64,000 bases of DNA from Thalassovita autumnalis (GTDB lineage Bacteria > Pseudomonadota > Alphaproteobacteria > Rhodobacterales > Rhodobacteraceae), in assembly GCF_001458255.1 (NCBI RefSeq), contig NZ_CYSB01000025.1, forward strand, positions 1 through 64,000, given 5' to 3'. Shown one piece after another: positions 15,688 to 25,283 of this stretch. The position numbers and the translations under genes were made by a program. The notes under the pieces were generated by a model. That model was not told the origin of the DNA. It ran no database searches and was given only the letters and a program-made list of their open reading frames with translations. Numbering within the stretch: position 1 is the first letter of the stretch; each line of letters begins with the position of its first letter.

Positions 15688-17508
15688 ATGCGCCGCCTTC
15701 AGCACACTGCTTCCAACTTGAACAACGAACAGCTTTCGGGCTGGCGCACCATTCGCCGGGTTGCGCCCTACCTCTGGCCCTCCGACCCCAAGCTGTCTTG
15801 GGTGAAATACCGGGTGGTTTTTGCCATGCTGGCGCTGTTGCTGGCCAAGGTTGTCGCGGTCTGGACGCCACTGCTATACAAAAATGCGGTGGATTCACTG
15901 GCGGGGGATGCCACATCGCAACTGGCTATCGGCGCGGTTGGGCTGACGCTGGCCTATGGCGGGGCGCGGTTGATGTCGAACGGGTTCCAGCAGCTGCGCG
16001 ATGCGATTTTCGCCGCTGTGGGGCAGCGGGCCCTGCGCCAACTTGCGCTGGAAACCTTCACCCATATCCATCGCCTGTCGATGCGCTATCACATCACCCG
16101 CAAAACCGGTGGCCTCAGCCGTGTGATCGAACGCGGTGTGAAGGGGGTTGAGTTCCTCCTGCGCTTCCTGCTGTTTTCCATCGGCCCGCTGGTGCTGGAA
16201 CTGTTGATGATCGCGGGGGTTTTGTTCTTCCTCTTTGATGTCTGGTATCTGGCCGTAGTGGCGCTGACCATCGCGCTTTATGTTTGGTTCACCTTTGCCG
16301 TGACCGAATGGCGGGTGAAGCTGCGCAAGGTGATGAATGATCAGGACACGGACGCCAACCAAAAGGCGATCGACAGCCTGCTGAACTTTGAAACGGTCAA
16401 GTATTTCGGCGCGGAAAAGCGCGAAGCGGCACGTTATGACGCCTCGATGGCGGGCTATGAAAAGGCGGCGCTCAAGACCTCATACTCACTGGCGTTTCTG
16501 AACTTCGGTCAGTCCCTGCTGATCACCGGTGGTCTGGTTGCAGTGATGGTCATGGCCGCAGTGGGTGTGGAGCGCGGCGATCTGACCGTGGGCGATTTCG
16601 TCATGGTCAATGCTTACATGATCCAGATCACCATGCCATTGAACTTCCTTGGCACGGTCTACCGTGAAATCCGCCAGGCGCTGGTGGATATGGGGGAGAT
16701 GTTTGACCTGCTGGAACAACCGGCTGAGGTTACCGACAAGCCCCAGGCCCCTGGACTGAAAGTGAACGGCGGCCATGTGCAGCTGAAAGACGTGCAGTTT
16801 GGCTATGACGCGGAACGGCCGATCCTGAACGGCGTCTCACTGGATGTTGCGCCGGGCAAGACTGTGGCGATTGTCGGCTCCTCTGGGTCGGGCAAGTCTA
16901 CCATCGGGCGGCTGTTGTTCCGCTTTTATGATGTGAACAGTGGCAGCCTCAGTATCGACGGGCAGGATGTGCGCGACATCACGCAGGAGAGCCTGCACGC
17001 GCAGATCGGCGTGGTGCCGCAGGACACGGTGCTTTTCAATGACACCATCCGCTACAACATCGCCTATGGCCGTGATGGCGCCACCGAAGAGGATGTGATC
17101 GCCGCCGCCAAATCCGCCCAGATCCATGACTTCATCATGGCCCTGCCAGAAGGCTATGACACCGCTGTGGGCGAGCGTGGGCTGAAACTGTCCGGTGGTG
17201 AAAAACAGCGGGTTGGCATCGCGCGCACCCTGTTGAAAAACCCGCCGATCCTGTTGCTGGATGAGGCCACATCGGCACTGGACACGGATACGGAACAGGA
17301 AATCCAGGATGCGCTGGCCCGTGCAGGCCAAGGCCGCACGGTGATCACTATCGCCCACCGCCTGTCGACCATCGCCGAAGCGGATCAGATCGTGGTGCTG
17401 GAAAAAGGCGAGGTGGTGGAGCAGGGCACCCATGCGGAGCTGCTGGCGCGTCAGGGGCGTTATGCCCATCTCTGGCACCGTCAGGCCAATGAGCAGGATG
17501 CCGCCTGA
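15688..17508 (+). CDS. Atm1/ABCB7-type ABC half-transporter
   Basis: 606-residue fused permease-ATPase. The N-terminal half has about six membrane helices; the ABC domain has Walker A GSSGSGKSTIGRL, Q-loop VVPQDTVLFND, signature LSGGEKQRVGIART, Walker B ILLLDEATSALD and the H-loop IAHRLSTI. The membrane-domain segment ERGVKGVEFLLRFLLF and NFETVKYFGAEKRE are characteristic of the Atm1 group, which exports glutathione-linked sulfur or heavy-metal conjugates and affects Fe-S and redox homeostasis. The start at 15688 has AGAAAGGA upstream. Confidence 0.9.
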   Translation: MRRLQHTASNLNNEQLSGWRTIRRVAPYLWPSDPKLSWVKYRVVFAMLALLLAKVVAVWTPLLYKNAVDSLAGDATSQLAIGAVGLTLAYGGARLMSNGFQQLRDAIFAAVGQRALRQLALETFTHIHRLSMRYHITRKTGGLSRVIERGVKGVEFLLRFLLFSIGPLVLELLMIAGVLFFLFDVWYLAVVALTIALYVWFTFAVTEWRVKLRKVMNDQDTDANQKAIDSLLNFETVKYFGAEKREAARYDASMAGYEKAALKTSYSLAFLNFGQSLLITGGLVAVMVMAAVGVERGDLTVGDFVMVNAYMIQITMPLNFLGTVYREIRQALVDMGEMFDLLEQPAEVTDKPQAPGLKVNGGHVQLKDVQFGYDAERPILNGVSLDVAPGKTVAIVGSSGSGKSTIGRLLFRFYDVNSGSLSIDGQDVRDITQESLHAQIGVVPQDTVLFNDTIRYNIAYGRDGATEEDVIAAAKSAQIHDFIMALPEGYDTAVGERGLKLSGGEKQRVGIARTLLKNPPILLLDEATSALDTDTEQEIQDALARAGQGRTVITIAHRLSTIAEADQIVVLEKGEVVEQGTHAELLARQGRYAHLWHRQANEQDAA

Positions 17509-17520
17509 TTTGGGTGGATG

Positions 17521-17581
17521 AGGGGGCGTTGCCCCCGGCCCTGACGGGCCACCCCCAGAGTATTTGCAGAACATTGAAAGG
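17521..17581 (+). repeat. dispersed core repeat with GC hairpin, locus 3
   Basis: Starts 12 bases after the Atm1-type stop codon. Left part GGGGGCGTTGCCCCC and GGCCCTGACGGGCC are two GC hairpins; the core GAGTATTTGCAGAAC... follows at 17558-17581 after CCCCCA. This is the most complete plus-strand copy. Confidence 0.8.
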
Positions 17582-17626
17582 CGCGGTCTTTTGGACCGCC
17601 CTTTTGCTGTTTGCGGGTGCGCAGGA

Positions 17627-17905
17627 TCAGAGCGGTTTGCGGAAGATCACCTTGTCATCGCCGGCGGCCCAGAAATCACGAATGCGGCCTTCTTCTTCAT
17701 AGCCGTTCTGGCGATAGAAATGGCGGGTTGCTGCGAAATCCGCGGTGCCTGAAGTGTCCACAATTAACAGACGGGCGCCTGCGTCCTGCAGGCGCTGTTC
17801 CGCTGCGGCAACCAGTGCGGCGCCTGCACTCTTGCCCTGATGGATCGGATGCACCGCCAGCGCCAGAAAGTCGCGCAGCGGGTAGCGTGGTACAGGCACA
17901 GGGCA
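17627..17905 (-). pseudogene. 5'-truncated GNAT acetyltransferase remnant
   Basis: The frame encodes the C-terminal half of a GNAT fold: DFLALAVHPIHQGKSAGAAL (acetyl-CoA-binding loop, with the usual GxG partly altered), VAAAEQRLQDAGARLLIVDT and the final strand FYRQNGYEEEGRIRDFW. The first two or three strands of the fold are missing. Upstream, only about 50 bases separate it from the end of the RND gene, and those hold that gene's terminator. It looks like a gene that lost its 5' half by deletion. The frame stays open into the RND gene, but that extension is not GNAT sequence. Confidence 0.65.
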
Positions 17906-17923
17906 GAAAAGAAATGGGGGCAA

Positions 17924-17950
17924 AAGAAAAGGCCGGGTTGCCCCGGCCTG
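17924..17950 (-). terminator. terminator of the RND efflux operon
   Basis: On the minus strand GGCCGGGGCAACCCGGCC is followed by TTTTCTTTT, just after the permease stop codon. Confidence 0.8.
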
Positions 17951-17954
17951 TTCT

Positions 17955-20900
17955 TTATTCAGCAGCTGCCAGCTTGCCCCCTTTGGGCGGCTCCGGCGTG
18001 GTTTCCTCATTGTCGGAGATCACCTCAAACAGCTCAGGCTCATCGTCTTCCCAGATCAGCTCGGGCGATTTGACCTTGCGGGCGGCACTGCGCAGCGCCA
18101 TGTCCTGCGCCGCACGGCTGCCACGCCCAAGCGACAGCGCCTGCAGCGCCCGGGCGATCCACAGCACATAGGTGGTGAACCAGACACGCATTGCCAGCAT
18201 CGCGGGCGTGAAGACCAGCGTCAGCACAGTGGCAATGCCCAGACCGAAGACCACAGCCGTGGCCAGCTGTTTCCACCACAGTGCGGTGGGGCTGTCGACG
18301 GTGTAGCCGCCGCCCATGAAATCAAGCGACAGGCCGAACATCATCGGCGCAAGACCCGCCATCGTGGTCACCGTGGTCAGCAGCACCGGACGGATGCGGC
18401 TTTCGGCGGTGCGCACAATGGCTTCAATCCGTGGCATGTACTGGCTGTATTCCTGATAGGTGTCGATCAGAACGATGTTGTTGTTCACTACGATCCCGGC
18501 CAGCGCCACGATGCCCGTCCCGGTCATGATGATCGAGAAGGTCTGGTCCATCACCAACATGCCGATCAGCACACCCGTGGTCGACAGAACCACCGCCAAC
18601 AGAACCAGCACCGAGTTGTAGATCGAGTTGAACTGCGCCAGGAGGATGATGAACATCAACGCCAGCGCACCGGCGAAGGCTTGGCTGAGGAAGGCCTGAG
18701 ATTCCGCTTCGTCTTCCTGATCACCGGTCCATTCCCAAGCGATGCCTTCCGGGATCGGATTGGTGCCCAGCCAGGCGGTCAGCGCCTCAATCCGTTCCGC
18801 AGGGGTGACGACGACAAAGGTTGCATCGCCGGCCTCAACAGTGGATTTCAGCAGATCGGGATCTGCGGCCTCAGCGATCACATACTGGGTGCCATCGGGG
18901 GCGATGACAGTGCCTTCGCCCGCTGCAACCTGCTGCAGGAAGCCCAGCTGCGCCTCACCGTCCATCGCTTTGACATAGCCATCAGTGACAGCCGCTTTCA
19001 CGTCGAAGTAGCGTTTCTGATCCACCCGGTCGATGGTGGCCAGTTTGGCCACAGGTTTGCGCGAGATGAAGTTGGCCAGCGGCACCAGACCGTCCTGGGT
19101 GCGCACCTTCAGCGTGTCCAGCGTCGACAGCACCCGGTCTTCTTCGGGCAGACGCACACGGATCTCAATCTCTTCTTCCGAACTGTCGACGCGCATGGTG
19201 TCCAGCAGGATCCCGCGGGTCACCAGCTGTACCATGGCCCCAACCGTGGCCACATCGGCGCCGTAGCGGCCGGCTTTTTCGACATCCACGTCAATCTGCC
19301 AGTCGATGCCGGGCAGGGGCAGGGTGTCTTCGACCAGCTCCAGGGCCAGCGTATCACTGAACTTGGCGCTGGCGGTTTGCGTTGCCAGCAACAGGTTATC
19401 CCAGTTGTCCGATTTCAGACGCAGGTGCACCGGTTTGGCCGAGGCAGGCCCACGCGATGCGGCGAGGATTTCGATTTTGATGCCAGGGATCTGATCCAGC
19501 TGCGCGGTCAGCTCATCCAGCACCACGTCACCATCCAGATCCGGACGGTCGGCGCGGTCTTCCCACGGAATGGTTTCGAATTGGACCTGCCCGACGGTAT
19601 CGCTGGGCGGTTGCGCGCCACCGGTGTTGTTGCTGAGGCCCCCTTCGCCTGCAAAGGCAAAGGCGTTGAGAACACCGGGGTGGGCGAGGATCATATCTTC
19701 GGCCTGTTTGACCAGATCATCCTTCTCCTCAATCGAGAGGTTGCCACGGGCCCGCACATAGGCGATCGCCATTTCCGGTTCGGATTCTACGAAGAATTCA
19801 ACACCGTTGTTGTTTTCCCCGAAGTAGCTGAACACCTGCATCACAAAGCCGATCACCACAACGGCCGAGACAATCGGCATCACCGGGTTGCCGGCAATTG
19901 CTTTGATGAAATAGCCAAAGAGGGTGCGTTTGTGGCCGGCTTTGATGCGCTTGCGGCTCCAGTGGATTTCGGCAGCGCCCAGCGTGACCGAGGCAGCAAA
20001 GGCGCCGGTCATGAACATCACGCCACCCACCAGCAGATTGGCCAGTCCACCTTCGCCCATTGCAACCACATAGTTGGGGTTCAACAGCTGCATGGCACCG
20101 GTGAAGATCAGCATGATCGAGGGCGGCACCAACGCGGCGCGGGCAATCCACCAGGGCAGTTTGCGTTTCAGCCATTCCGACAGGTTGCTGAAAGTCCGGC
20201 TCAACCGGCCCGACACACCACCCAGAACCGGCAGATAGATCAGCGCCACTACAAGCGAAGCCGACAGAACGAAGATCAGCGTCACCGGCAGCATGCCCAT
20301 GAACTGGCCCGGGATGCCCGGCCAGAACAGCATCGGCAGGAAGGCACAGAGCGTTGTCGCGGTTGAGCTGACCACCGGCCAGAACATGCGTTTGGCGGCC
20401 TCGACATAGGCGTGCATCGGGCCTGTGCCCTCTTTGATGCGCTTGTCAGCATATTCCACCACGACAATGGCGCCATCCACCAGCATGCCCACCGCAAGGA
20501 TCAGACCGAACATCACGATGTTGGAGATGGTGATCCCCATGATCGCCAAGAGGACGAAACACAACAGGAAGGAGGTCGGGATCGCAAAGCCCACCAGCAG
20601 GGCGGCACGGCTGCCCAGGGCGGCCAGAACCACGATCATCACCAGCGCAATCGCGGTCAGAACTGACCCTTCCAGCTGGCTGACCATCGAGCCCACGATG
20701 CGGCCCTGATCGTTGGAGGTGCCCACTTCAACCGCGGCCTGCAGATCCGCAGGCCATTCGCCGCTAGCTTCATCGATCACCTGACGCACCAACTTGGTGG
20801 TGTCGAGGATGTTGTAGCCTTTGCGTTTGACCACCTGCAGCGCCACGGTGTTGACGCCGTTGAAGCGCGCGGTGCCCAGACGGTCTTCGAAGGTCAGGCG

Positions 20901-21680
20901 GATCTCAGCCAGATCGCCAAGGGTCACAACCCGCTGGCCGTTGATTTTCACCGGCAGCGAATAGATGTCGCGCGGCTCATCAAAGCTTGATGGGATCTTC
21001 ACCGCGAAGGAGCCCTGTTCGGTGTCCACTTCACCGGCGGCCACCAGCATGTTGTTGTTGGTCACAACGTTGATCAATTCACCCGCAGTGACGTTGTAGC
21101 TCTCCAGACGCAGCGGATCGATGATCACCTCGACCATCTCATCGCGGTTGCCTGCAATGCCTGCCTCCAGCACTGAATCCAGCGCTTCCAGCTTGTCCTG
21201 CAGATCCTTGGCCACCCGGTACATCGTCCGTTCCGGCACATCACCGGTCAGGTTGACGATCAGGATCGGAAACTCAGAGAAGTTGATCTCATTGACCGAA
21301 TAGCTCTCAAAACCGGCGGGGAAGTTGCCCTCGGCTTTCGACATGGCATCGCGCACGTCGGCCATGATCTTGGTCTTGTCCCAGCCAAACTCGAATTCCA
21401 GCGCCACACCGGCATAGCCTTCGGCGGCGGTGGCGGACATCTCTTTCAGCCCGTCCAGATCAGCCAGTTCGGTTTCCATCGGCTTGACCAGCAGCGTTTC
21501 CGCGTCAGTGGCCGAAATGCCGGGGAAGGGGACCGACACGAAGAGCGCCGGGATTTCAATATCCGGTTCGCCCTCTTTGGGCAGGCTGGAATAGGCAAAG
21601 CCCCCAGCCAGCAGTGATAGCAGAACAAAGGCCAGCACCATCCGCGCACGGGATGCGGCCCAATCGACGATACCCGTCAT
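17955..21680 (-). CDS. RND family efflux permease
   Basis: 1241-residue inner-membrane proton-driven exporter. Helix 1 (ARMVLAFVLLSLLAGGFAY), the first periplasmic domain (ALFVSVPFPGISATDAETLL) and helix 4 region with VGMLVDGAIVVVEYADKRI (proton-relay aspartates) are clear. The second half has PLANFISRKPVAK and GIVALAGIVVNNNIVLIDTY. It is about 200 residues longer than usual. The extra length lies in a mid-protein insertion with additional hydrophobic segments (around residues 505-610) and an acidic, proline-rich C-terminal tail. It most resembles uncharacterised HAE1-like proteobacterial members. The ATG overlaps the adaptor stop codon by four bases. Confidence 0.93.
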   Translation of the reverse strand: MTGIVDWAASRARMVLAFVLLSLLAGGFAYSSLPKEGEPDIEIPALFVSVPFPGISATDAETLLVKPMETELADLDGLKEMSATAAEGYAGVALEFEFGWDKTKIMADVRDAMSKAEGNFPAGFESYSVNEINFSEFPILIVNLTGDVPERTMYRVAKDLQDKLEALDSVLEAGIAGNRDEMVEVIIDPLRLESYNVTAGELINVVTNNNMLVAAGEVDTEQGSFAVKIPSSFDEPRDIYSLPVKINGQRVVTLGDLAEIRLTFEDRLGTARFNGVNTVALQVVKRKGYNILDTTKLVRQVIDEASGEWPADLQAAVEVGTSNDQGRIVGSMVSQLEGSVLTAIALVMIVVLAALGSRAALLVGFAIPTSFLLCFVLLAIMGITISNIVMFGLILAVGMLVDGAIVVVEYADKRIKEGTGPMHAYVEAAKRMFWPVVSSTATTLCAFLPMLFWPGIPGQFMGMLPVTLIFVLSASLVVALIYLPVLGGVSGRLSRTFSNLSEWLKRKLPWWIARAALVPPSIMLIFTGAMQLLNPNYVVAMGEGGLANLLVGGVMFMTGAFAASVTLGAAEIHWSRKRIKAGHKRTLFGYFIKAIAGNPVMPIVSAVVVIGFVMQVFSYFGENNNGVEFFVESEPEMAIAYVRARGNLSIEEKDDLVKQAEDMILAHPGVLNAFAFAGEGGLSNNTGGAQPPSDTVGQVQFETIPWEDRADRPDLDGDVVLDELTAQLDQIPGIKIEILAASRGPASAKPVHLRLKSDNWDNLLLATQTASAKFSDTLALELVEDTLPLPGIDWQIDVDVEKAGRYGADVATVGAMVQLVTRGILLDTMRVDSSEEEIEIRVRLPEEDRVLSTLDTLKVRTQDGLVPLANFISRKPVAKLATIDRVDQKRYFDVKAAVTDGYVKAMDGEAQLGFLQQVAAGEGTVIAPDGTQYVIAEAADPDLLKSTVEAGDATFVVVTPAERIEALTAWLGTNPIPEGIAWEWTGDQEDEAESQAFLSQAFAGALALMFIILLAQFNSIYNSVLVLLAVVLSTTGVLIGMLVMDQTFSIIMTGTGIVALAGIVVNNNIVLIDTYQEYSQYMPRIEAIVRTAESRIRPVLLTTVTTMAGLAPMMFGLSLDFMGGGYTVDSPTALWWKQLATAVVFGLGIATVLTLVFTPAMLAMRVWFTTYVLWIARALQALSLGRGSRAAQDMALRSAARKVKSPELIWEDDEPELFEVISDNEETTPEPPKGGKLAAAE

Positions 21681-22921
21681 TGTGCGGCCTCCCGGTAGGT
21701 GGGCTCAACCTTCACGCCGTCGATCACAAATTCCTGACCCACAACGATCACATCAACCTTGTCCGCCAATCCGGTGACCCAGACACCTTCGCTGGTGTCG
21801 CGCATCAGGTTGACCTGTTTGAAGGCCACGATATTGCCGCTCTCGACAATCCGCACACCCAGATCACCTTTGTCGTTTAGCGTCAGCGCCGAACCGGGCA
21901 GCAGGTGTGCCATCGTACCGGCCGAAGCGATCAGGATATCTGCCGTCTGACCATCGCGGATCGACATATCAGCGTTGGCAACATCGATATCAACGCGGAA
22001 GGTGCGGGTTTCAGGGTCTGCCGAACGCGACAGGAAGGTCACCCGGCCGCGCACTTCGCGACCATCGGTCAGGCGGGCACCGGCAAGGCTGCCGAGCGAC
22101 ACCCGGTGGACCTGCGTTTCCGGCACGTAGCCAACAACCTTGATCGGATCCAGCTGGATGATGGTGGCACAAACGCCGCCAGCCCCCAGAAGGCTGCCCA
22201 GCTCAGCTGTGTCGGTTTCCAGGAGGCCCGCGAAAGGCGCTTTGATCGTCAGGCGCTCAATCTCTTTTTCGGCCGCCGCAACTGCCGCCTCAGCGGCGCG
22301 AATGCCGGCCTGCGTGGTTTCAAGACCGGAACGAGCGGCTTCAACGCCAGCCTCAGCCGAGACCACAGCGGCCTGGGTTCCAGCAACACGGGTTTCCGAA
22401 GCGTAACCGGTTTGCGACAGTTTCTTGGCCACGTTGTCGTTGATTTGGGCCTCGTCCAAACGGGCCTGCGCTTCTTTCACGCGGGCCTGCGCTTGGGGCA
22501 CCTGGGCGCGGGCGTTGGCCAGATCGGCCTGGGCCTGCGCCAGATTGGTGTGACGGGTGCCGGGATCAAGGCGGCACATTTCCTGTCCCGCCTCAACAAA
22601 AGACCCGCGGCGAAGCGGGTCGGAAATCACCACAGCCGTGGTTTCAGCCATCACTTGAACCTGACGCGCGGCTTCGGTCTCACCGCGCAGCTGAACGGCG
22701 CTGTCGATCTCTTCGCTTTCAGAGCTCTGCACCACGACCCGAACAAGGTTTTGCGCTACTGCTTGCATTTGGGCGCTGTCTTTAGCAGGAATTGCCGTGG
22801 TGTCTTCCGCGCTCACCTCCTCTTGGCCAAGGGCAAAGGCCATGAGCGTCTCACGCTCCATGATCAATAGGTACAGTGTTACTGTCACCGCAATGGCGGT
22901 CAAAACTGGGACAATTCGCAT
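21677..22921 (-). CDS. RND efflux periplasmic adaptor (membrane fusion protein)
   Basis: 414-residue adaptor with an N-terminal membrane anchor (IVPVLTAIAVTVTLYLLIM), a split lipoyl/barrel-sandwich domain (VQLRGETEAARQVQVMAET ... LTIKAPFAGLLETDTAELG), and between them a long alanine/glutamine-rich coiled-coil hairpin (NLAQAQADLANARAQVPQAQ...). The C-terminal beta-barrel includes PETRTFRVDIDVANADMSIR. It links the permease to an outer-membrane channel; no TolC-type gene is present here. First gene of the two-gene operon. Confidence 0.92.
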   Translation of the reverse strand: MRIVPVLTAIAVTVTLYLLIMERETLMAFALGQEEVSAEDTTAIPAKDSAQMQAVAQNLVRVVVQSSESEEIDSAVQLRGETEAARQVQVMAETTAVVISDPLRRGSFVEAGQEMCRLDPGTRHTNLAQAQADLANARAQVPQAQARVKEAQARLDEAQINDNVAKKLSQTGYASETRVAGTQAAVVSAEAGVEAARSGLETTQAGIRAAEAAVAAAEKEIERLTIKAPFAGLLETDTAELGSLLGAGGVCATIIQLDPIKVVGYVPETQVHRVSLGSLAGARLTDGREVRGRVTFLSRSADPETRTFRVDIDVANADMSIRDGQTADILIASAGTMAHLLPGSALTLNDKGDLGVRIVESGNIVAFKQVNLMRDTSEGVWVTGLADKVDVIVVGQEFVIDGVKVEPTYREAAQ

Positions 22922-23000
22922 CTACGGGGTCCTTAGACTAAATTACTTCTGTTCAGATAGTACGTTAGTTGGCCGCGTCGCGATCAATTGCAAGGTCCTT

Positions 23001-23026
23001 TGAACCGTTCTGAACGTTTTAGTTCA
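23001..23026. promoter_or_regulatory. operator-like repeats upstream of the RND operon
   Basis: Within 26 bases there are TGAACcGTTC and TGAACgttttaGTTCA, two overlapping inverted repeats sharing the TGAAC half-site, 80-105 bases upstream of the adaptor start. The pattern resembles TetR-family operators of efflux operons, but no TetR gene is in this window. The facing YfgM-like gene shares the intergenic region. Confidence 0.45.
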
Positions 23027-23148
23027 GTTTATCCCTGACGCCTAGTCGCTGCAAGCCGATAGTGGCAACCTGCCGCAGCCCAATGTTGCGGGTACTTGGC
23101 AGTGGCGTGCCAAAGCGCTAAGAGAAACCAAACCAAGGGGGCAGTGCC

Positions 23149-23805
23149 GTGAGCGAAACCGATAGTTTCATTGAAGAAGTCAGCGAAGAAGTGCGCCGTG
23201 ACCGGCTTTATGGCATGATCCGTCGCTATGGCTGGATTGCGGTTGTGGGTGTTGTGGCCATTGTTGGCGGCGCCTCGTGGAATGAATACAACAAAGCGCA
23301 GGATCGCGCAGCGGCGCAGGCGCTTGGCGATGGAATCATGACCGCGCTGGAGGCCGAAGATCCCGCCGCCCGCGCTGCTGCACTGGCAGATGTATCGGCC
23401 GAAGGCACCATGGCGGGGGCGGTTTTGATCCTTCAGCGTGCCTCGGAACTGCAGGCCGCTGGCAACAACACTGAGGCCGCCAGCCTGCTGGATGCATTGG
23501 CTTCCAACGGTGATGTTGATGCTATCTACCGCCAGATCGCCGGGTTCAAATCCGTGCTGCTGAAAGGCAGTGATATGGCCGCCGATGAGCGCCGCGCGGT
23601 GCTTGAAGGGCTGATCCAAACCTCGTCGCCGCTGCGCCTGCTGGCCGAAGAACAGCTGGCCCTGATTGAGGTTGAAGCCGGTGACACCGCCGCCGCATTG
23701 GAACGGCTTGAGCGGATTGCCGCGGATGCCGAAGCAAGCGCAGGCTTGCGTCGTCGCGCAACTCAGTTGATTGTAGCGCTTGGGGGCGACCGCTCCGAAG
23801 CGTGA
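23149..23805 (+). CDS. YfgM-like tetratricopeptide protein
   Basis: 218-residue protein with one N-terminal membrane helix (YGWIAVVGVVAIVGGASWNEY) preceded by a basic, cytoplasmic segment, and a periplasmic TPR-like helical region (AAALADVSAEGTMAGAVLIL; LRLLAEEQLALIEVEAGD; AALERLERIAADAEAS). Its place directly before a BamB-like gene and der matches the yfgM-bamB-der order known in proteobacteria. The E. coli YfgM is an ancillary SecYEG-associated chaperone-like protein. The start codon is GTG at 23149, after an AGGGGGCAG site. Confidence 0.85.
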   Translation: MSETDSFIEEVSEEVRRDRLYGMIRRYGWIAVVGVVAIVGGASWNEYNKAQDRAAAQALGDGIMTALEAEDPAARAAALADVSAEGTMAGAVLILQRASELQAAGNNTEAASLLDALASNGDVDAIYRQIAGFKSVLLKGSDMAADERRAVLEGLIQTSSPLRLLAEEQLALIEVEAGDTAAALERLERIAADAEASAGLRRRATQLIVALGGDRSEA

Positions 23806-23870
23806 GCCAGCAAGACAGCCTATGTCTTGCGACAAGAATTGAAGAGATAAAGACTTAGAGGGCAGGTTTG

Positions 23871-25199
23871 GTGAAACGCAGTTCCATTATTCTGGCGGTC
23901 TCCGCAGCCGCGGTTCTGGCCGGGTGTTCCGAACGTGAAAGCATTCTGCCCGGCAAGCGGGAAGATCCGCGCGCCATTCTAAGCGGCGGCGTGCCGGTCG
24001 AAGATCTGGCCGCCGATGTCAGCCGCGCTGCAACGCAGGTGCGGCTGCCCAAGATGGTGCAGAACGCCAATTGGACCCAGCGCTTTGGCTCGCCGAATAA
24101 CCGCGTCAGCCACGCCAGCCTGGCCGCCGCGCCGCAGCTGGTCTGGAGCGCCGACATCGGCACCGGTGATGGTCGCCGCAACCGTATCACTGCAGAACCT
24201 GTTGTGGCAGACGGCCGGGTCTTTACCCTTGATGCCGAAGCGCGCGTCAGCGCCACCAGCACCGCAGGCACAACCCTTTGGAGCCGCGATCTGACACCTG
24301 CCCGCGACAGCTCTGGTGAGGCCACCGGCGGTGGTCTGGCCTATGGCGCGGACAAGGTCTTTGTCACCTCAGGCTTTGGCCTGTTCACCGCGCTTGATCC
24401 CGCCACCGGCGAAGTGCTGTGGCAGCAGGATATCGGTTCCACCGGCTCCGGCGCGCCGACAGTTTACGGCGATCTGGTCTATCTGGTTGGCGGTGATGAC
24501 ACCGGCTGGGCGCTGGAAGTCGACACCGGCCGCATCCGCTGGCAGACCACACAGGCCAGCGACGTGAACAACGTGCTGGGCGCACCGGCCCCGGCTGTGA
24601 ATGACAAATTTACCATCTTTGCCTTTGGCGATGGCGCGCTGCACGGCACCTTCCGCAATGGTGGTCTGCGTCTGTGGACGGCCTATGTCTCCGGTCAGCG
24701 CCGCAGCGATGCCCTGGCTAAGGTCAATGACATCACCGCTGATCCGGTCATCGATGGCTCCAAGGTCTATGTCGGCTCGCACGCCGGTCGTATTCTGGCG
24801 CTGGACATTGACACCGGCGATCGCCTGTGGACGGCGCGCGAAGGGGCGATCAGCCCGGTTCTGCCGCTTTCAGGGTCGCTCTTTGCGGTCAGCGACCACA
24901 ATGAGCTGCTGCGCATCGATGCCCGTGACGGCGTGACGATCTGGGCCAAGAAACTGCCCAATCTGCTGAAGCCGAAACAGCGCAAAGCCAGCGAAGTTTA
25001 CGCCCATCACGGCCCCATTCTGGCCGGTGGTCAGCTGATCGTGGCCTCCAACGATGGCTTCCTGCGCTTCTTTGATCCCACCTCGGGTGAGATGACCCGT
25101 CAGCTTGAGGTGCCCGGCGGCGCAACCACCGCTCCCGTGGTGGCAGGCGGCACGCTTTACGTTGTTGGCACCAAAGGGCAATTGCACGCTTTCCGTTGA
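23871..25199 (+). CDS. bamB: BamB-like beta-propeller lipoprotein
   Basis: 442-residue outer-membrane lipoprotein. The signal peptide ends in the lipobox VLAGC, placing the lipidated cysteine near residue 18. PQQ-like propeller blades follow (LVWSADIGTGDGRRN, TLWSRDLTPA, EVLWQQDIGSTG, RIRWQTTQ, DRLWTAREG, TIWAKKLPN), ending in GTLYVVGTKGQLHAF. It is a scaffold of the BAM complex for outer-membrane protein insertion. The GTG at 23871 or the TTG just before it at 23868 is the start; I prefer GTG because it leaves the usual MKR signal start. Confidence 0.88.
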   Translation: MKRSSIILAVSAAAVLAGCSERESILPGKREDPRAILSGGVPVEDLAADVSRAATQVRLPKMVQNANWTQRFGSPNNRVSHASLAAAPQLVWSADIGTGDGRRNRITAEPVVADGRVFTLDAEARVSATSTAGTTLWSRDLTPARDSSGEATGGGLAYGADKVFVTSGFGLFTALDPATGEVLWQQDIGSTGSGAPTVYGDLVYLVGGDDTGWALEVDTGRIRWQTTQASDVNNVLGAPAPAVNDKFTIFAFGDGALHGTFRNGGLRLWTAYVSGQRRSDALAKVNDITADPVIDGSKVYVGSHAGRILALDIDTGDRLWTAREGAISPVLPLSGSLFAVSDHNELLRIDARDGVTIWAKKLPNLLKPKQRKASEVYAHHGPILAGGQLIVASNDGFLRFFDPTSGEMTRQLEVPGGATTAPVVAGGTLYVVGTKGQLHAFR

Positions 25200-25283
25200 C
25201 GCAAAACTGGTATAACAGGGCGGCTTGATCCGCCCTTTATCCAGCGCAGACATGCCGTCTGCCATCCGTCCGGAGCCATTGAG

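Noticed and set aside
18681-20366. 561-codon plus-strand frame opposite the RND permease
   Set aside because: Same artefact: composition dominated by Q, R, H and G, antisense to a clear gene.
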